Origin: Parafrankia discariae
GTDB taxonomy: Bacteria; Actinomycetota; Actinomycetes; Frankiales; Frankiaceae
DNA length: 42,297 bases
Assembly (NCBI RefSeq): GCF_000373365.1
Contig: NZ_KB891263.1
Span: forward strand, 1 to 42,297
Reading direction: 5' to 3'
Within the stretch, counting starts at the first letter, position 1. The number at the start of each line of letters is the position of its first letter. The notes under the pieces are model-generated. The model did not search any database. It saw only the letters and a list, made by a program, of their open reading frames with translations, and was not told the origin of the DNA. Positions 32,739 to 41,341 of this stretch are shown piece by piece. A program made the translations under genes and the position numbers.

Positions 32739-33536
32739 GTGGTGTCGCGACCGGGCGAACCATCCCCCGCCAGCGACACGGCGCTCTCCGCCGACGCCGC
32801 GCCGCTGCTGACTCTCGCGGCGGCCGGCAAGCGCTTCCCGGACGGGACGACCGCCCTGACCGGTGTCGACCTGGCCGTCAACCGCGGCGACTTCATCAGC
32901 CTGGTCGGCCCCTCGGGCTGCGGGAAGAGCACGGTGCTGCGGCTGGCCTCCGGCCTCACCGGGGCGACGACCGGCACCGTCGGGCGGGCGACGGACCGGG
33001 TCAGCTACGTCTTCCAGGACCCGACGCTGCTGCCCTGGCGCAGCGTGCGGCGCAACGTCGAGATGCTGGCCGAGGTGACCGGCGTCCCCCGCGACGTCTA
33101 CCGGCCGACCGCGGCCGAACTCATCGAGCTCGTCGGTCTCACCGGGTTCGAGCGGCACCGGCCGCGGTCGTTGTCCGGCGGCATGCGGATGCGGGTCTCG
33201 CTGGCCCGTTCGCTGGTGCTCGCCCCGGAGCTGCTGCTGCTCGACGAGCCGTTCGGCGCCCTCGACGAGCTCTCCCGCGAGCGGCTCAACGACGAGCTGC
33301 TCCGGCTGTTCGGCCTGGGCCGGTTCGGGGCGGCGGTCTTCGTGACGCACTCGGTCGCCGAGGCGGTGTTCCTGTCGACGAAGGTGATCGTGATGTCTCC
33401 CCGACCGGGCCGGATAGTCGCCGAGCTGGACGTCCCGTTCCCGTATCCGCGCCCGGCGGACCTCCGCTTCACCGACGGGTTCACCCGGCTGACGGCCCGG
33501 ATCTCGCGGTTGCTGCGCGCCGCGGAGCCGGCGTGA
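32739..33536 (+). CDS. ABC transporter ATPase, SsuB/NrtD/TauB type
   Basis: 265 residues with Walker A VGPSGCGKST, Q-loop VFQDPTLLPWRSVRRNVE, signature LSGGMRMRVSLARSL, Walker B LLLLDEPFGALDE, switch His VTHSVAEAVFL and VIVMSPRPGRIVAELDVPFPYPR. The Q-loop LLPW and the MSPRPGRI block are typical of importers for sulfonates, nitrate, taurine or pyrimidine precursors. The GTG start at 32739 lies directly after the stop of the preceding gene (a GTG at 32742 is also possible), with GAGGG upstream. Its stop overlaps the permease start. Confidence 0.92.
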   Translation: MVSRPGEPSPASDTALSADAAPLLTLAAAGKRFPDGTTALTGVDLAVNRGDFISLVGPSGCGKSTVLRLASGLTGATTGTVGRATDRVSYVFQDPTLLPWRSVRRNVEMLAEVTGVPRDVYRPTAAELIELVGLTGFERHRPRSLSGGMRMRVSLARSLVLAPELLLLDEPFGALDELSRERLNDELLRLFGLGRFGAAVFVTHSVAEAVFLSTKVIVMSPRPGRIVAELDVPFPYPRPADLRFTDGFTRLTARISRLLRAAEPA

Positions 33537-34339
33537 CCGCGGCCGGGCGCCGCCCGTTCTGGCGGTCGGTGGATCTCCTCGGCCCGGTGGCGATGTTCGG
33601 GCTCATGATCGGCGTCTGGTACCTGGTGAGTCTGGTGCTGCTGGACCCGAAGCGCCGGTTCCTGCTGCCCCCGCCGCACGCCGTCGTGGACGTCGCCTTC
33701 TTCGACTGGTACAACCTCGAACAGCTGCTACGCGCGTTGTGGCTGTCCACCTCGGTCGCGCTGACCGGCCTGGGAATCTCCATCGTGCTCGGTATGGCGC
33801 TGGCCGTCCTCATGAGCCAGGCGCGCTGGATCGAGCGTTCGGTGTATCCGTACGCCGTTGTCCTGCAGACGATTCCGACGCTCGCGATGGTGCCTCTCAT
33901 CGGTTTCTGGTTCCACTACGGCTTTGTCAGCCGGGTGATCGTCTGCGTGCTGATCGCGCTCTTCCCGATCATCAGCAGCACGCTCTTCGGGTTGCAGTCG
34001 GTCGACCGCGGCATGCTTGATCTCTTCACGCTGCACCGCGTTCCGCGATGGGTGCTGCTGGTGAAGCTGCAGCTTCCCGCGGCGCTGCCCGCGACCTTCT
34101 CGGGTTTCCAGGTGTCGGCCGGCCTGGCTGTGGTGGGCGCGGTGGTCGGCGACTTCTTCTTCAAACAGGGCGACCCAGGGATCGGTGTACTGATAGATCT
34201 GTACCGGGCTCGGCTGATGACGGAGCAGCTTCTCGGCGCGGTCATTCTCGCGTCGCTGCTCGGGGTGGCCGTCTTCGTTCTCTTCGGCTACCTGTCCAGG
34301 CTTGTCACCGGGGCCTGGTACGGCTCCGAAACCCGCTGA
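33533..34339 (+). CDS. ABC transporter permease, SsuC/NrtB/TauC type
   Basis: 268 residues with about six membrane segments (VAMFGLMIGVWYLVSLVLL, LWLSTSVALTGLGISIVLGMALAVLM, VIVCVLIALFPIISSTLFGL, VSAGLAVVGAVVGDFF, LGAVILASLLGVAVFVLFGYL). The coupling loop reads LDLFTLHRVPRWVLLVKLQLPAALPATFSGFQVS, matching the family's EAA region. The RFLLPPPHAVV near the N-terminus is also characteristic. The GTG start at 33533 overlaps the ATPase stop by four bases. It should pair with the ATPase upstream and the NMT1-like binding protein downstream. Confidence 0.92.
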   Translation: MTAAGRRPFWRSVDLLGPVAMFGLMIGVWYLVSLVLLDPKRRFLLPPPHAVVDVAFFDWYNLEQLLRALWLSTSVALTGLGISIVLGMALAVLMSQARWIERSVYPYAVVLQTIPTLAMVPLIGFWFHYGFVSRVIVCVLIALFPIISSTLFGLQSVDRGMLDLFTLHRVPRWVLLVKLQLPAALPATFSGFQVSAGLAVVGAVVGDFFFKQGDPGIGVLIDLYRARLMTEQLLGAVILASLLGVAVFVLFGYLSRLVTGAWYGSETR

Positions 34340-34540
34340 GACGCAGCCGGTACAGCGTGGATGCGAGACCGTCCGGATTCGGCCGGACCGCCGCGGCCGG
34401 TCGAACGACCGCGGTAAGCCCGCCTCGCCCCGCCGGACCTGGCCCACCCCGGGCCCGTCCTGCCGGACCCGGCCCGCCCCGCACCGCGCCGGCGCCCTCC
34501 CGGACCCCGTGAAACGCATACTTCCCTGAAAGGCGACAAC

Positions 34541-35722
34541 ATGAGACGAACAAAACTGGGCGTGGTGGCCCTGGGCGCGACGGCGGCACTGGCCCTCGCG
34601 GCCTGCTCGGGTGACCCGACGACGGGCGAGAGCGGTTCCGGTGAGCGGGCGCCGGCCGTCGAGGCGGGGGGCGCCCTCGACCTCGCCGGAGTCTGCCCGG
34701 AGAACGTGGTGATCCAGACCGACTGGTTCGCCGAGTCCGAGTACGGCTTCCTCTACCACCTGATCGGTCCGGATGCCAAGATCGACAGCAGTGGCAAGCG
34801 GATCTCCGGCTCGCTGGTCGCCCAGGGCAAGGACACCGGCGTCAACGTCGAGGTGCGCTTCGGCGGGCCGGCCATCGGCTTCGAGCAGGTCAGCTCCCAG
34901 CTCTACCTCGACCCGGAGATCGACCTGGGCCTGGTCTCCACGGACGAGGCGATCCAGAACTCCAAGGATCAGCCGACCACGGCCGTCTTCGCCCCGTTCG
35001 AGGTCAGCCCCATCATGATCATGTGGGACAAGGCGAAGAGCCCGAACTTCCACACCCTGGTCGACATCGGCCAGACCGACACGAAGGTCCTGTACTACGA
35101 GACCGACACCTACATGCAGTACCTGCTCGGCGCCGGCATCCTGCGGGCGTCCCAGGTCGACGGCAGCTACGACGGCAGCCCGGCGCGCTGGGTGACCGAG
35201 GACGGCGCCGTCGCGCAGGGCGGGTTCGCCACCTCCGAGCCCTACATCTACAAGAACGAGCTGGAGGGCGGCCGCAGCTACGACGTCGATCTCCAGCTGA
35301 TCAACGACACCGGGTACCCGGTGTACGGGCAGGCGCTGTCGATCCGCTCCGGTGACAAGGAGACCCTCGCGCCCTGCCTGAAGAAGCTGATCCCGATCGT
35401 CCAGCAGTCGCAGGTCGACTTCGTGAGCGATCCGGCCGAGACCAACGCGCTCATCATCAAGGCCGTGCAGGCCGACAACGCCTCGGTGTGGAACTACTCG
35501 CCGGGCCTGGCCGAGTTCGCCGTCACCACGATGAAGGAGCGCGGCCTGGTCGCCAACGGGCCGAACGCGGCCGTCGGCGACATGGAGGAGGACCGGCTGA
35601 CTCGCATGATCGAGATCCTCGAGCCGATCTTCACCGGCCAGCGCAAGGAGCTCAAGGCCGGCCTGGCCCCCGGTGACCTGTTCACCAACGAGTTCATCAA
35701 CACCTCGATCGGTCTCAAGTGA
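34541..35722 (+). CDS. NMT1/SsuA-like substrate-binding lipoprotein
   Basis: 393 residues. The signal peptide ends in lipobox LAAC (about residue 22). Features of the NMT1/THI5/SsuA class are VVIQTDWFAESEYGFLYHLIG (the start of lobe 1, aromatic-rich as in pyrimidine-precursor binders), VEVRFGGPAIGFEQVSSQLYL, DLGLVSTDEAIQ, FAPFEVSPIMIMWDKAKS and GGFATSEPYIYKNELEGG. The WFAESEYGFLY motif suggests a flat, nitrogen-containing ring ligand as in pyrimidine or thiamine-precursor systems, but this is inferred. The 201-base gap upstream holds GC-rich hairpins such as GTCCGG-ATTCGG-CCGGAC (about 34371-34388) that may attenuate or process the transcript. The ribosome site is GAAAGG. Its stop overlaps the amidohydrolase start. 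Confidence 0.88.
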   Translation: MRRTKLGVVALGATAALALAACSGDPTTGESGSGERAPAVEAGGALDLAGVCPENVVIQTDWFAESEYGFLYHLIGPDAKIDSSGKRISGSLVAQGKDTGVNVEVRFGGPAIGFEQVSSQLYLDPEIDLGLVSTDEAIQNSKDQPTTAVFAPFEVSPIMIMWDKAKSPNFHTLVDIGQTDTKVLYYETDTYMQYLLGAGILRASQVDGSYDGSPARWVTEDGAVAQGGFATSEPYIYKNELEGGRSYDVDLQLINDTGYPVYGQALSIRSGDKETLAPCLKKLIPIVQQSQVDFVSDPAETNALIIKAVQADNASVWNYSPGLAEFAVTTMKERGLVANGPNAAVGDMEEDRLTRMIEILEPIFTGQRKELKAGLAPGDLFTNEFINTSIGLK

Positions 35723-37143
35723 CCCCACCACCGGCGGGTCCCGCTCCGCTGCCCGCCGACTTCGTCGTGCGGGCCCGGCACGTCCTGACCATGGGGCCCC
35801 GCGGCCATCTGCGGGACGCCGCGGTCGCCGTCGTCGGCGGGCGGATCGCCGCCGTCGACACCACGGCGGACGTCCGGGCGCGGTTCGCGGACCTGCCGGT
35901 GGTCGGGGACGGTGGCGGGATCCTGATCCCGGGGCTGGTCAGCGCGCACGGCCACTTCTCCGAGGGGCTCGTCACCGGCATCGGTGAGACACACACGCTG
36001 TGGGAGTGGTTCGTCCGAGTCGTCGAGCCCATCGAGGGGCACCTCACCCGGGACATGGCCTACGTGGGGACGCTGCTCAAGGCGGCCGAGCTGGCCTGTT
36101 CCGGGGTGACGACGGTCGCCGACATGTTCTGCTCGGCGGCCGGGACCACCCCGGTCACCCCCGGGGTGGTCGACGCCCTCGACGCGGTCGGCCTGCGCGG
36201 CGACGTGTCGTTCGGGCCGGCCGACTCGGCGAACCCCCGGCCGATGGCGGCCGTCCTCGCCGAGCACGCGGCGCTCGCCGACGCGGCCCGCGGCTCGCGC
36301 CGCACCACCTTCCGGGTGGGCCTGGCGACCGTGCCGTCGAGCAGCGACGAACTGCTCGACGAGACGGCCCGGCTGGTCACGGAGACCGGCCGGCTGCACG
36401 TCCACCTGCACGAGATCCGCGAGGAGGTGACCGCGTCGCGCACGACGCGCGGCACCGGGTCGATCGAGTTCGCCGCGCGACGCGGGCTGCTCGACGCCCA
36501 GGTGGTGGCCGCGCACTGCGTGTGGCTCGACGACACCGACGTCGAGCTGCTGCGCCGGCACCGGGTCGCGGTCGCGCACTGCCCCGTCTCGAACATGATC
36601 CTCGCCAGCGGGGTGTGCCAGGTCCCGCGGCTGCTGCGCGACGGGCTCACCGTCGCGCTCGGCGTGGACGGCGCGGCGAGCAACGACAGCCAGAACATGC
36701 TGGAGACGATGAAGGTCGCCGCCCTGCTGCAGAAGGTGCACCATCTGCAGGCGACGGCCCTGACCGCGCCGACGGTGCTGCGGATGGCGACCATCGAGGG
36801 CGCGCGGGCGCTCGGGCTCGCCGACGAGGTCGGCTCCCTGGAGGTCGGCAAGTCCGCCGACCTGGTCTACCTCGCCGAGGCGAGCCCGTCGCTGGCGCTC
36901 GTGCACGACCCGTACCAGGCGGTCGTCTACTGTGCCTCCCCGCGGGACGTCACCGGGGTGTGGGTGGCCGGCGAGCGGGTCGTCGTCGACGGCCGGCTGA
37001 CCACCGTCGACCTCGGACCGGTCCTGCCGTGGGCGCGTGAGCTGGCTGTCGAGCTCGCCACCCGGGCCGGGCTGGACTCCGAGCTGCGCTCCGCCGTGGG
37101 CGCGGCCGGCGCCGGTCCGGGCCCCGGCGCGCCGGGTGGATGA
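35719..37143 (+). CDS. AtzA/TrzN-type amidohydrolase (chlorohydrolase/deaminase family)
   Basis: A 474-residue metal-dependent hydrolase of the subgroup that includes guanine, SAH/MTA and cytosine deaminases and triazine hydrolases. Metal ligands appear in order: HGH in VSAHGHFSEGL, the His of HVHLHEIREEV, the His of VAAHCVWLDDTD, and the Asp of LGVDGAASNDSQNMLE. Other family marks are VAHCPVSNMILASGVCQVP, ATIEGARALGLADEVGSLEVGKSADLVYL and VWVAGERVVVDG. It removes or replaces an amino or similar group on a ring, probably a nitrogenous heterocycle. The GTG start at 35719 overlaps the stop of the binding-protein gene by four bases, tying the enzyme to the importer: the imported compound is probably its substrate. 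Confidence 0.9.
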   Translation: MTPPPAGPAPLPADFVVRARHVLTMGPRGHLRDAAVAVVGGRIAAVDTTADVRARFADLPVVGDGGGILIPGLVSAHGHFSEGLVTGIGETHTLWEWFVRVVEPIEGHLTRDMAYVGTLLKAAELACSGVTTVADMFCSAAGTTPVTPGVVDALDAVGLRGDVSFGPADSANPRPMAAVLAEHAALADAARGSRRTTFRVGLATVPSSSDELLDETARLVTETGRLHVHLHEIREEVTASRTTRGTGSIEFAARRGLLDAQVVAAHCVWLDDTDVELLRRHRVAVAHCPVSNMILASGVCQVPRLLRDGLTVALGVDGAASNDSQNMLETMKVAALLQKVHHLQATALTAPTVLRMATIEGARALGLADEVGSLEVGKSADLVYLAEASPSLALVHDPYQAVVYCASPRDVTGVWVAGERVVVDGRLTTVDLGPVLPWARELAVELATRAGLDSELRSAVGAAGAGPGPGAPGG

Positions 37144-37249
37144 CCGGCCCGCCGGTGGAAGAGGCGCCCGGCGCGGCGCGGTGAACGACGGTTGGGGTCC
37201 TTTCGGACATTAGACTGCGCACTCCGGGCGGCGCGGTGCGGGAGGTGCG

Positions 37250-39262
37250 GTGATCGCTGGGGTTGCGGGGCTGGCCGCGGCGGCTTCTTCTGTCGGCATG
37301 CTGATCGTCACCGCGGACGGCCGGGTGGCGTGGGTCAACGACGCCCTCGTCGACCTGGTCACCGGGACGCGGAACCCCGACTCGCCGTTCGAGGCGCGGC
37401 TCGCGGTGGCCGAGGCGGGCCTGCCGCTGACCGGCCTGCACCCGGCGGCTCCGCCCGCCGTCCTCGACTGGGCCGGCGCCGACGGCGAGCCGCGCCGGCT
37501 GCGCATCAGCTGCCGCGACATGAGCGCCGGGCAGCCCTCGGAGCTGCTGCTCTTCGAGATCGTCGACCTCACCGGTGAGGCCGCCGAGGCCGCCGAAGCG
37601 GCCCGGGCCGCCGAGGTCACCGCTGCGGAGGCCGCCGCCGAGCTCACCGCGACCGAGGCCGCCCTGGCCGTCCTCGCGGCCGGCCAGCGCCCGGCGCCCG
37701 CCGACTCCGGCCTCGCGGAGGATCTTCCCTCCACCGGGCCCGTCGGCCCGGCCGCCGCCGGTCAGGACACCGACGCGGCGGGCGGCCTCGATCCCGAGGA
37801 CGCCGCCTGGCTCGACGCCGCGGCGTCGATCGCACTGGCCGCCGCGGGCGCCGAGACTCCGTCCCCAGCCCGGTCCGACGGCGGGTTCCCGACCGCCCCC
37901 GCCGTCGACCCGCTCACCGGGTTCGCCACCCGGTACGCCATGGCCGAGGAGCTGGACGCCCGCATCGCGGCCGCGGCCGCGGCGGCCGCCGCCTCGGCCA
38001 CCGCGGGCCCGGCGGTCGAGGCGCTCGAGGCGGAGGCCGCGGGCCCGGCGGGCCCACCGGGCTGCCTGCTGCTGCTCGACGTCGACCACCTCGCGGACGT
38101 CAACGACCTGCAGGGTCACACGGCGGGCGACGCCGTCCTGCGCGGGCTCGCCCACAGCCTGCGCGCCGAGCTGCCCGAGGCGGTGCTCGGCCGGCTCGGC
38201 GGGGACGAGTTCGCCGTCCTGCTGCCCACCGGCGGCGGCGGCGAGGGGCTGGCGGTCGCCGAACGGCTCTGCGGCACGCTCGCCGCCGGGCCCGTCGCGG
38301 CCGGCGAACTCCCGGCGGCCCGGGCCACGGTCAGCATCGGCGTCGTCCCGCTGGACCTGGCGGCCGGCAGCGAGGCCGCGTTCGCCTGGGCGGACCTCGC
38401 GTTGCGGGCGGCGAAGCGGTCCGGGCGCAACCGGGCCCGGCTGTTCACCCGGGAGCAGTACGACGAGGCCGCGCTGCGGGTGACGGTGACCAGCCGGGTC
38501 GCCGCCGCGCTCGACAGCGGCCAGATGGCACTGGACGTGCTGCCCCTCGTCGATCTCGCCAGCCGCGAGGTGGTCGGTTTCGAGCTGCTCTCCCGGCTGC
38601 GGGACGGCGTGTGGCCGGAACTCGGGCCGCGAGGCTTCCTCGCGGCGGCCGAGCACACCGACCTGGGCCTGCACCTCGACCGGTGGGTCGTCCTGCGGGC
38701 GGTCAACGCCCTGGTCAGCGGGGTTCCGGGCCGGCTGTACGTCAACCTGGCCGCCCGGTCCCTGCACGATCCCGCCTTCGGTGACTTCGTGCTCTCCACC
38801 CTGCGGGACGGCCGGGTCGACCCGGCTCGGCTGGGTCTGGAGATCTCCGAGAGCGCGGCGGTGGCCAGCCCGGACGCGGCCCGGCGGCTGGCCGAGCAGG
38901 TCGGCGCCGCCGGCTGCCCCGTCCTGCTGGACGACTTCGGGATGCAGACGGGCGCGATCGTCGCCCTGCGCAACCTCCCGCTGTGGGCGGTGAAGATCGA
39001 CGCGAACGTCGTCCGTAACGTCGACGCGAACCCACGGGACCGCTCGCTGGTGGAGGCGGTCGTCCAGATCGCCCGGACGGCCGGCATGCTCGTCATCGCC
39101 GAGGGGGTGGACCGGGCGTCGCTGCCTCAGCTGCTGCTCGACCTCGGGGTGGGCCTGGCGCAGGGCTATCACGTCGGCCGCCCGCGCCGCCTCACCGAAC
39201 TGCTCGGCGGCCCGGACGGCGACGACGTCACGACCGTGATGAGCCTCGGTAACCGGCGGTGA
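37250..39262 (+). CDS. PAS-like/GGDEF/EAL c-di-GMP enzyme, probably a phosphodiesterase
   Basis: 670 residues, no membrane segment. A PAS-like N-terminus (about 10-110, GMLIVTADGRVAWVNDALVDL) is followed by an Ala/Glu-rich helix (about 110-145) and a Pro/Ala linker. The GGDEF domain (about 215-405) has DPLTGFATRYAM, an Ala-rich insertion (AAAAAAAAASATAG), LLLDVDHLADVNDLQGH and GGDEF; no RxxD I-site precedes it. The EAL domain (about 417-655) keeps every catalytic residue: VVGFELLSRL, YVNLAA, LEISES, DDFGMQTGA, VKIDANVV, AEGVDR and QGYHVGRP. It can therefore hydrolyse c-di-GMP. The GTG start has GGAGG four bases upstream. It begins 106 bases after the amidohydrolase and need not belong to that operon. 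Confidence 0.9.
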   Translation: MIAGVAGLAAAASSVGMLIVTADGRVAWVNDALVDLVTGTRNPDSPFEARLAVAEAGLPLTGLHPAAPPAVLDWAGADGEPRRLRISCRDMSAGQPSELLLFEIVDLTGEAAEAAEAARAAEVTAAEAAAELTATEAALAVLAAGQRPAPADSGLAEDLPSTGPVGPAAAGQDTDAAGGLDPEDAAWLDAAASIALAAAGAETPSPARSDGGFPTAPAVDPLTGFATRYAMAEELDARIAAAAAAAAASATAGPAVEALEAEAAGPAGPPGCLLLLDVDHLADVNDLQGHTAGDAVLRGLAHSLRAELPEAVLGRLGGDEFAVLLPTGGGGEGLAVAERLCGTLAAGPVAAGELPAARATVSIGVVPLDLAAGSEAAFAWADLALRAAKRSGRNRARLFTREQYDEAALRVTVTSRVAAALDSGQMALDVLPLVDLASREVVGFELLSRLRDGVWPELGPRGFLAAAEHTDLGLHLDRWVVLRAVNALVSGVPGRLYVNLAARSLHDPAFGDFVLSTLRDGRVDPARLGLEISESAAVASPDAARRLAEQVGAAGCPVLLDDFGMQTGAIVALRNLPLWAVKIDANVVRNVDANPRDRSLVEAVVQIARTAGMLVIAEGVDRASLPQLLLDLGVGLAQGYHVGRPRRLTELLGGPDGDDVTTVMSLGNRR

Positions 39263-39362
39263 GGCCCTCCCGAAACCAGCCGTCGCCGGCCAGACGGGGT
39301 GATGTGACGTAGAAGGACCACGCCGCGCGCCGGGTGTCGTGACCGTGCGTAGTGTCAGTCGC

Positions 39363-40577
39363 ATGGGGGGAAGCGCCGGAAGCGGCGCGGTCGTGCCGCG
39401 TGTCCTGCTGGTGGCCGCCCTGCTCGTGGGGCTGCTGCTCTGCCTGCCCGGTCCGCCGTCCGCCGGCCCGGCCCGGGCGGGCGTGATCCTGGCCGGCGGG
39501 TCGGGCGGGGTCGCCCCGCTCGCGGCACCCGACGAGCCGGGCCCGTTCGCCGCCGGGTACCAGACCGTGACCGTCTCGGATCCGGCCCGCCCGGGCCGGA
39601 TCCTGACCACCTCGATCTGGTATCCGGGCACCCTGGCGCCTCCCGGCCCGGCGGCGCTGTCGTCGGTCGCCGCGTCGTCGGTCGCGCGCTATCCGGTGGC
39701 GCGCTATCCGGTGGCGCCGGGCGTGGACGTGTTGTCAGCCTCGGCCCACGGGGAGATCCCGGTGGCGCCGGGCCGGTTCCCGCTCGTGGTCCTCTCGCAT
39801 GGCAGTGCCGGCAGCCGGGTGCAGCTCGCCTACCTGGCCGAGGCGCTGGCGACACACGGCTTCGTCGTGGCCGCGCCGGACCATCCCGGTGACACCATGA
39901 TCGAGACGGCGGAGGGCCGGCAGGCCCCGCTCGCCGAGCTCGCCAGCGACCGTCTGCTCGACGTCTCGGCGGTCATCAGCGCGTTCACGAAGGAAAACCG
40001 CCCGCTGTCGCGGATGGTGCGCGCGGACGAGATCGCCGTCCTCGGGTTCTCCTTCGGCGGGCTGACCTCGGTGGTCTCGACCGTGGGTTTCCTGCGGGCG
40101 CCGGCGGACCCGCGGGTGCGGGCCGTGGTCGGGATCGCGCCGGCCACCGAGGTCGTGCCGGCGGGAGAGCTCGACCGGGTGCGCGTCCCGACGCTGCTCG
40201 TCGGCGGCGGCGGCGACCTGGTGGCGCCGGTGGAGCGCAACGCCGGGCGCACCTTCGCCGGCCTGCACGGCGCGCACCCGCGCTACCTGGTCACGGTGAC
40301 GGGCGGGACGCACAACTCGTTCACCGAGATCTGCGCCCAGGCCGCGGCGGTGCGTGACCGCCCGGTTCCCGAGGGTGTGCGGGTGCGGCTGGAGGTGACG
40401 GCGGAGATGACCTGCCGGCCGCCGGCCGTCGACATCGAGCGCGCCCACCGCCTGACCACCTACTACACGGTGGCCTTCCTGGAACGCCGGTTGCTCGGGG
40501 TCACCGCCTACGACTCGTTCCTCACCCCGGCCGCCGCCCGCCGGTTTCCCGAGGCGCTGTTCCGCGCCGCCGGCTGA
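39363..40577 (+). CDS. Secreted alpha/beta hydrolase (PAF-acetylhydrolase/dienelactone-hydrolase-like)
   Basis: About 404 residues from ATG 39363; a GTG at 39339 adds eight residues, and neither has a clear ribosome site. A signal peptide or anchor is evident (VPRVLLVAALLVGLLLCLPG). The fold then shows RILTTSIWYPG, the oxyanion loop FPLVVLSHGSAGSRVQ, LATHGFVVAAPDHPGDT, the nucleophile Ser in IAVLGFSFGGLTS, an Asp in VGGGGDLVAPVE and the His in VTGGTHNSFTE. A pair of 15-bp repeats gives ARYPVARYPVAPG near residue 105. Related proteins include lipase-like and platelet-activating-factor acetylhydrolase-like enzymes. The substrate is unknown. The gene appears monocistronic. Confidence 0.85.
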   Translation: MGGSAGSGAVVPRVLLVAALLVGLLLCLPGPPSAGPARAGVILAGGSGGVAPLAAPDEPGPFAAGYQTVTVSDPARPGRILTTSIWYPGTLAPPGPAALSSVAASSVARYPVARYPVAPGVDVLSASAHGEIPVAPGRFPLVVLSHGSAGSRVQLAYLAEALATHGFVVAAPDHPGDTMIETAEGRQAPLAELASDRLLDVSAVISAFTKENRPLSRMVRADEIAVLGFSFGGLTSVVSTVGFLRAPADPRVRAVVGIAPATEVVPAGELDRVRVPTLLVGGGGDLVAPVERNAGRTFAGLHGAHPRYLVTVTGGTHNSFTEICAQAAAVRDRPVPEGVRVRLEVTAEMTCRPPAVDIERAHRLTTYYTVAFLERRLLGVTAYDSFLTPAAARRFPEALFRAAG

Positions 40578-40843
40578 CGCGTCCGCGGCGTCCGCGGAGC
40601 TCGTGGTGCGCCGGTGCTGTCCGGGTGGACACCGCTGTGGTCTGATCAGCTGGGCGTGCGCGTGTGACCTGCGGCGACGCCTGCACGTGCGGGCGCGCCG
40701 AGGTCCGGCGCGGCGAAACGGATGACCGCCGCCGACACCGGCGGCTACGGTGGCCCGACCAGCCGGTGACCGGGTGGCCGCCGGTGGGGTGTAGCGCAAC
40801 GCTCAGGGGCACGGCGATGTGACCCGCGAGGAGGTCGGCCAGT

Positions 40844-41341
40844 ATGTCCGCTCGCCAGGTACGGCGGTTTCATCTCGAGCGTGATGTCGACGTGTCCGGG
40901 GTGTCCGGCACGGGTTCGGTCGCCTTCGGGGCGCAGGCTCCGGACGGCACCTGTGTCCTGTGGTGGAACTCCGAGCATGGGTCGGTCGCCATCTACCCGT
41001 CGATGGAGACGCTGCTCGCCATCCACGGCCACGCCGGGATGACGAGAGCGGTCTACATCGACTCCCCGCCCGCGGGCCCGCCCGGCGCCGCGGCGCAGGC
41101 GGCGCCCCGGGCGGCCCGCACCGGTGGTTGGCGGTCGGTGGCGGCTCGAGGCGGCCGCGCCGGCCGGGCCGGGCGGGCCGCCCGCACGACGGCCGGGCGG
41201 CCCGCCCGGCCGTCGTGGAACGTGACCACCGGATCCGTCGCCGCGCGGATGGCCGCCCGGGGCGGGGCGGCGCGCGCTCTGTCCGTTCAGGTCAGCGGTC
41301 GGAAGCACGGCACGGTCGGCCCGTCCGGGTCGATCGTGTAG
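40844..41341 (+). CDS. Conserved-looking actinobacterial hypothetical protein
   Basis: 165 residues. The first ~75 form a compact, evenly mixed domain (RRFHLERDVDVSGVSGTGSVAFGAQAPDGTCVLWWNSEHGSVAIYPSMETLLAIHGHAGMTRAVYI), which I recall as a small actinomycete family of unknown role (D-V-x-G-V-S-G-T-G and H-G-H motifs). The remaining ~90 residues are Ala/Arg/Gly low-complexity and may be disordered, basic and nucleic-acid-contacting, or partly an artefact of a late stop. The start is supported by GAGGAGG. Its last 55 bases overlap the 3' end of the convergent gene on the other strand. The 266-base spacer upstream contains a GCCGCCG-ACAC-CGGCGGC hairpin (40728-40745). Confidence 0.65.
   Translation: MSARQVRRFHLERDVDVSGVSGTGSVAFGAQAPDGTCVLWWNSEHGSVAIYPSMETLLAIHGHAGMTRAVYIDSPPAGPPGAAAQAAPRAARTGGWRSVAARGGRAGRAGRAARTTAGRPARPSWNVTTGSVAARMAARGGAARALSVQVSGRKHGTVGPSGSIV

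Noticed and set aside
36950-39631. A long open frame opposite the amidohydrolase and GGDEF-EAL genes.
   Set aside because: Both genes on the other strand have clear catalytic motifs; the antisense product is low-complexity.
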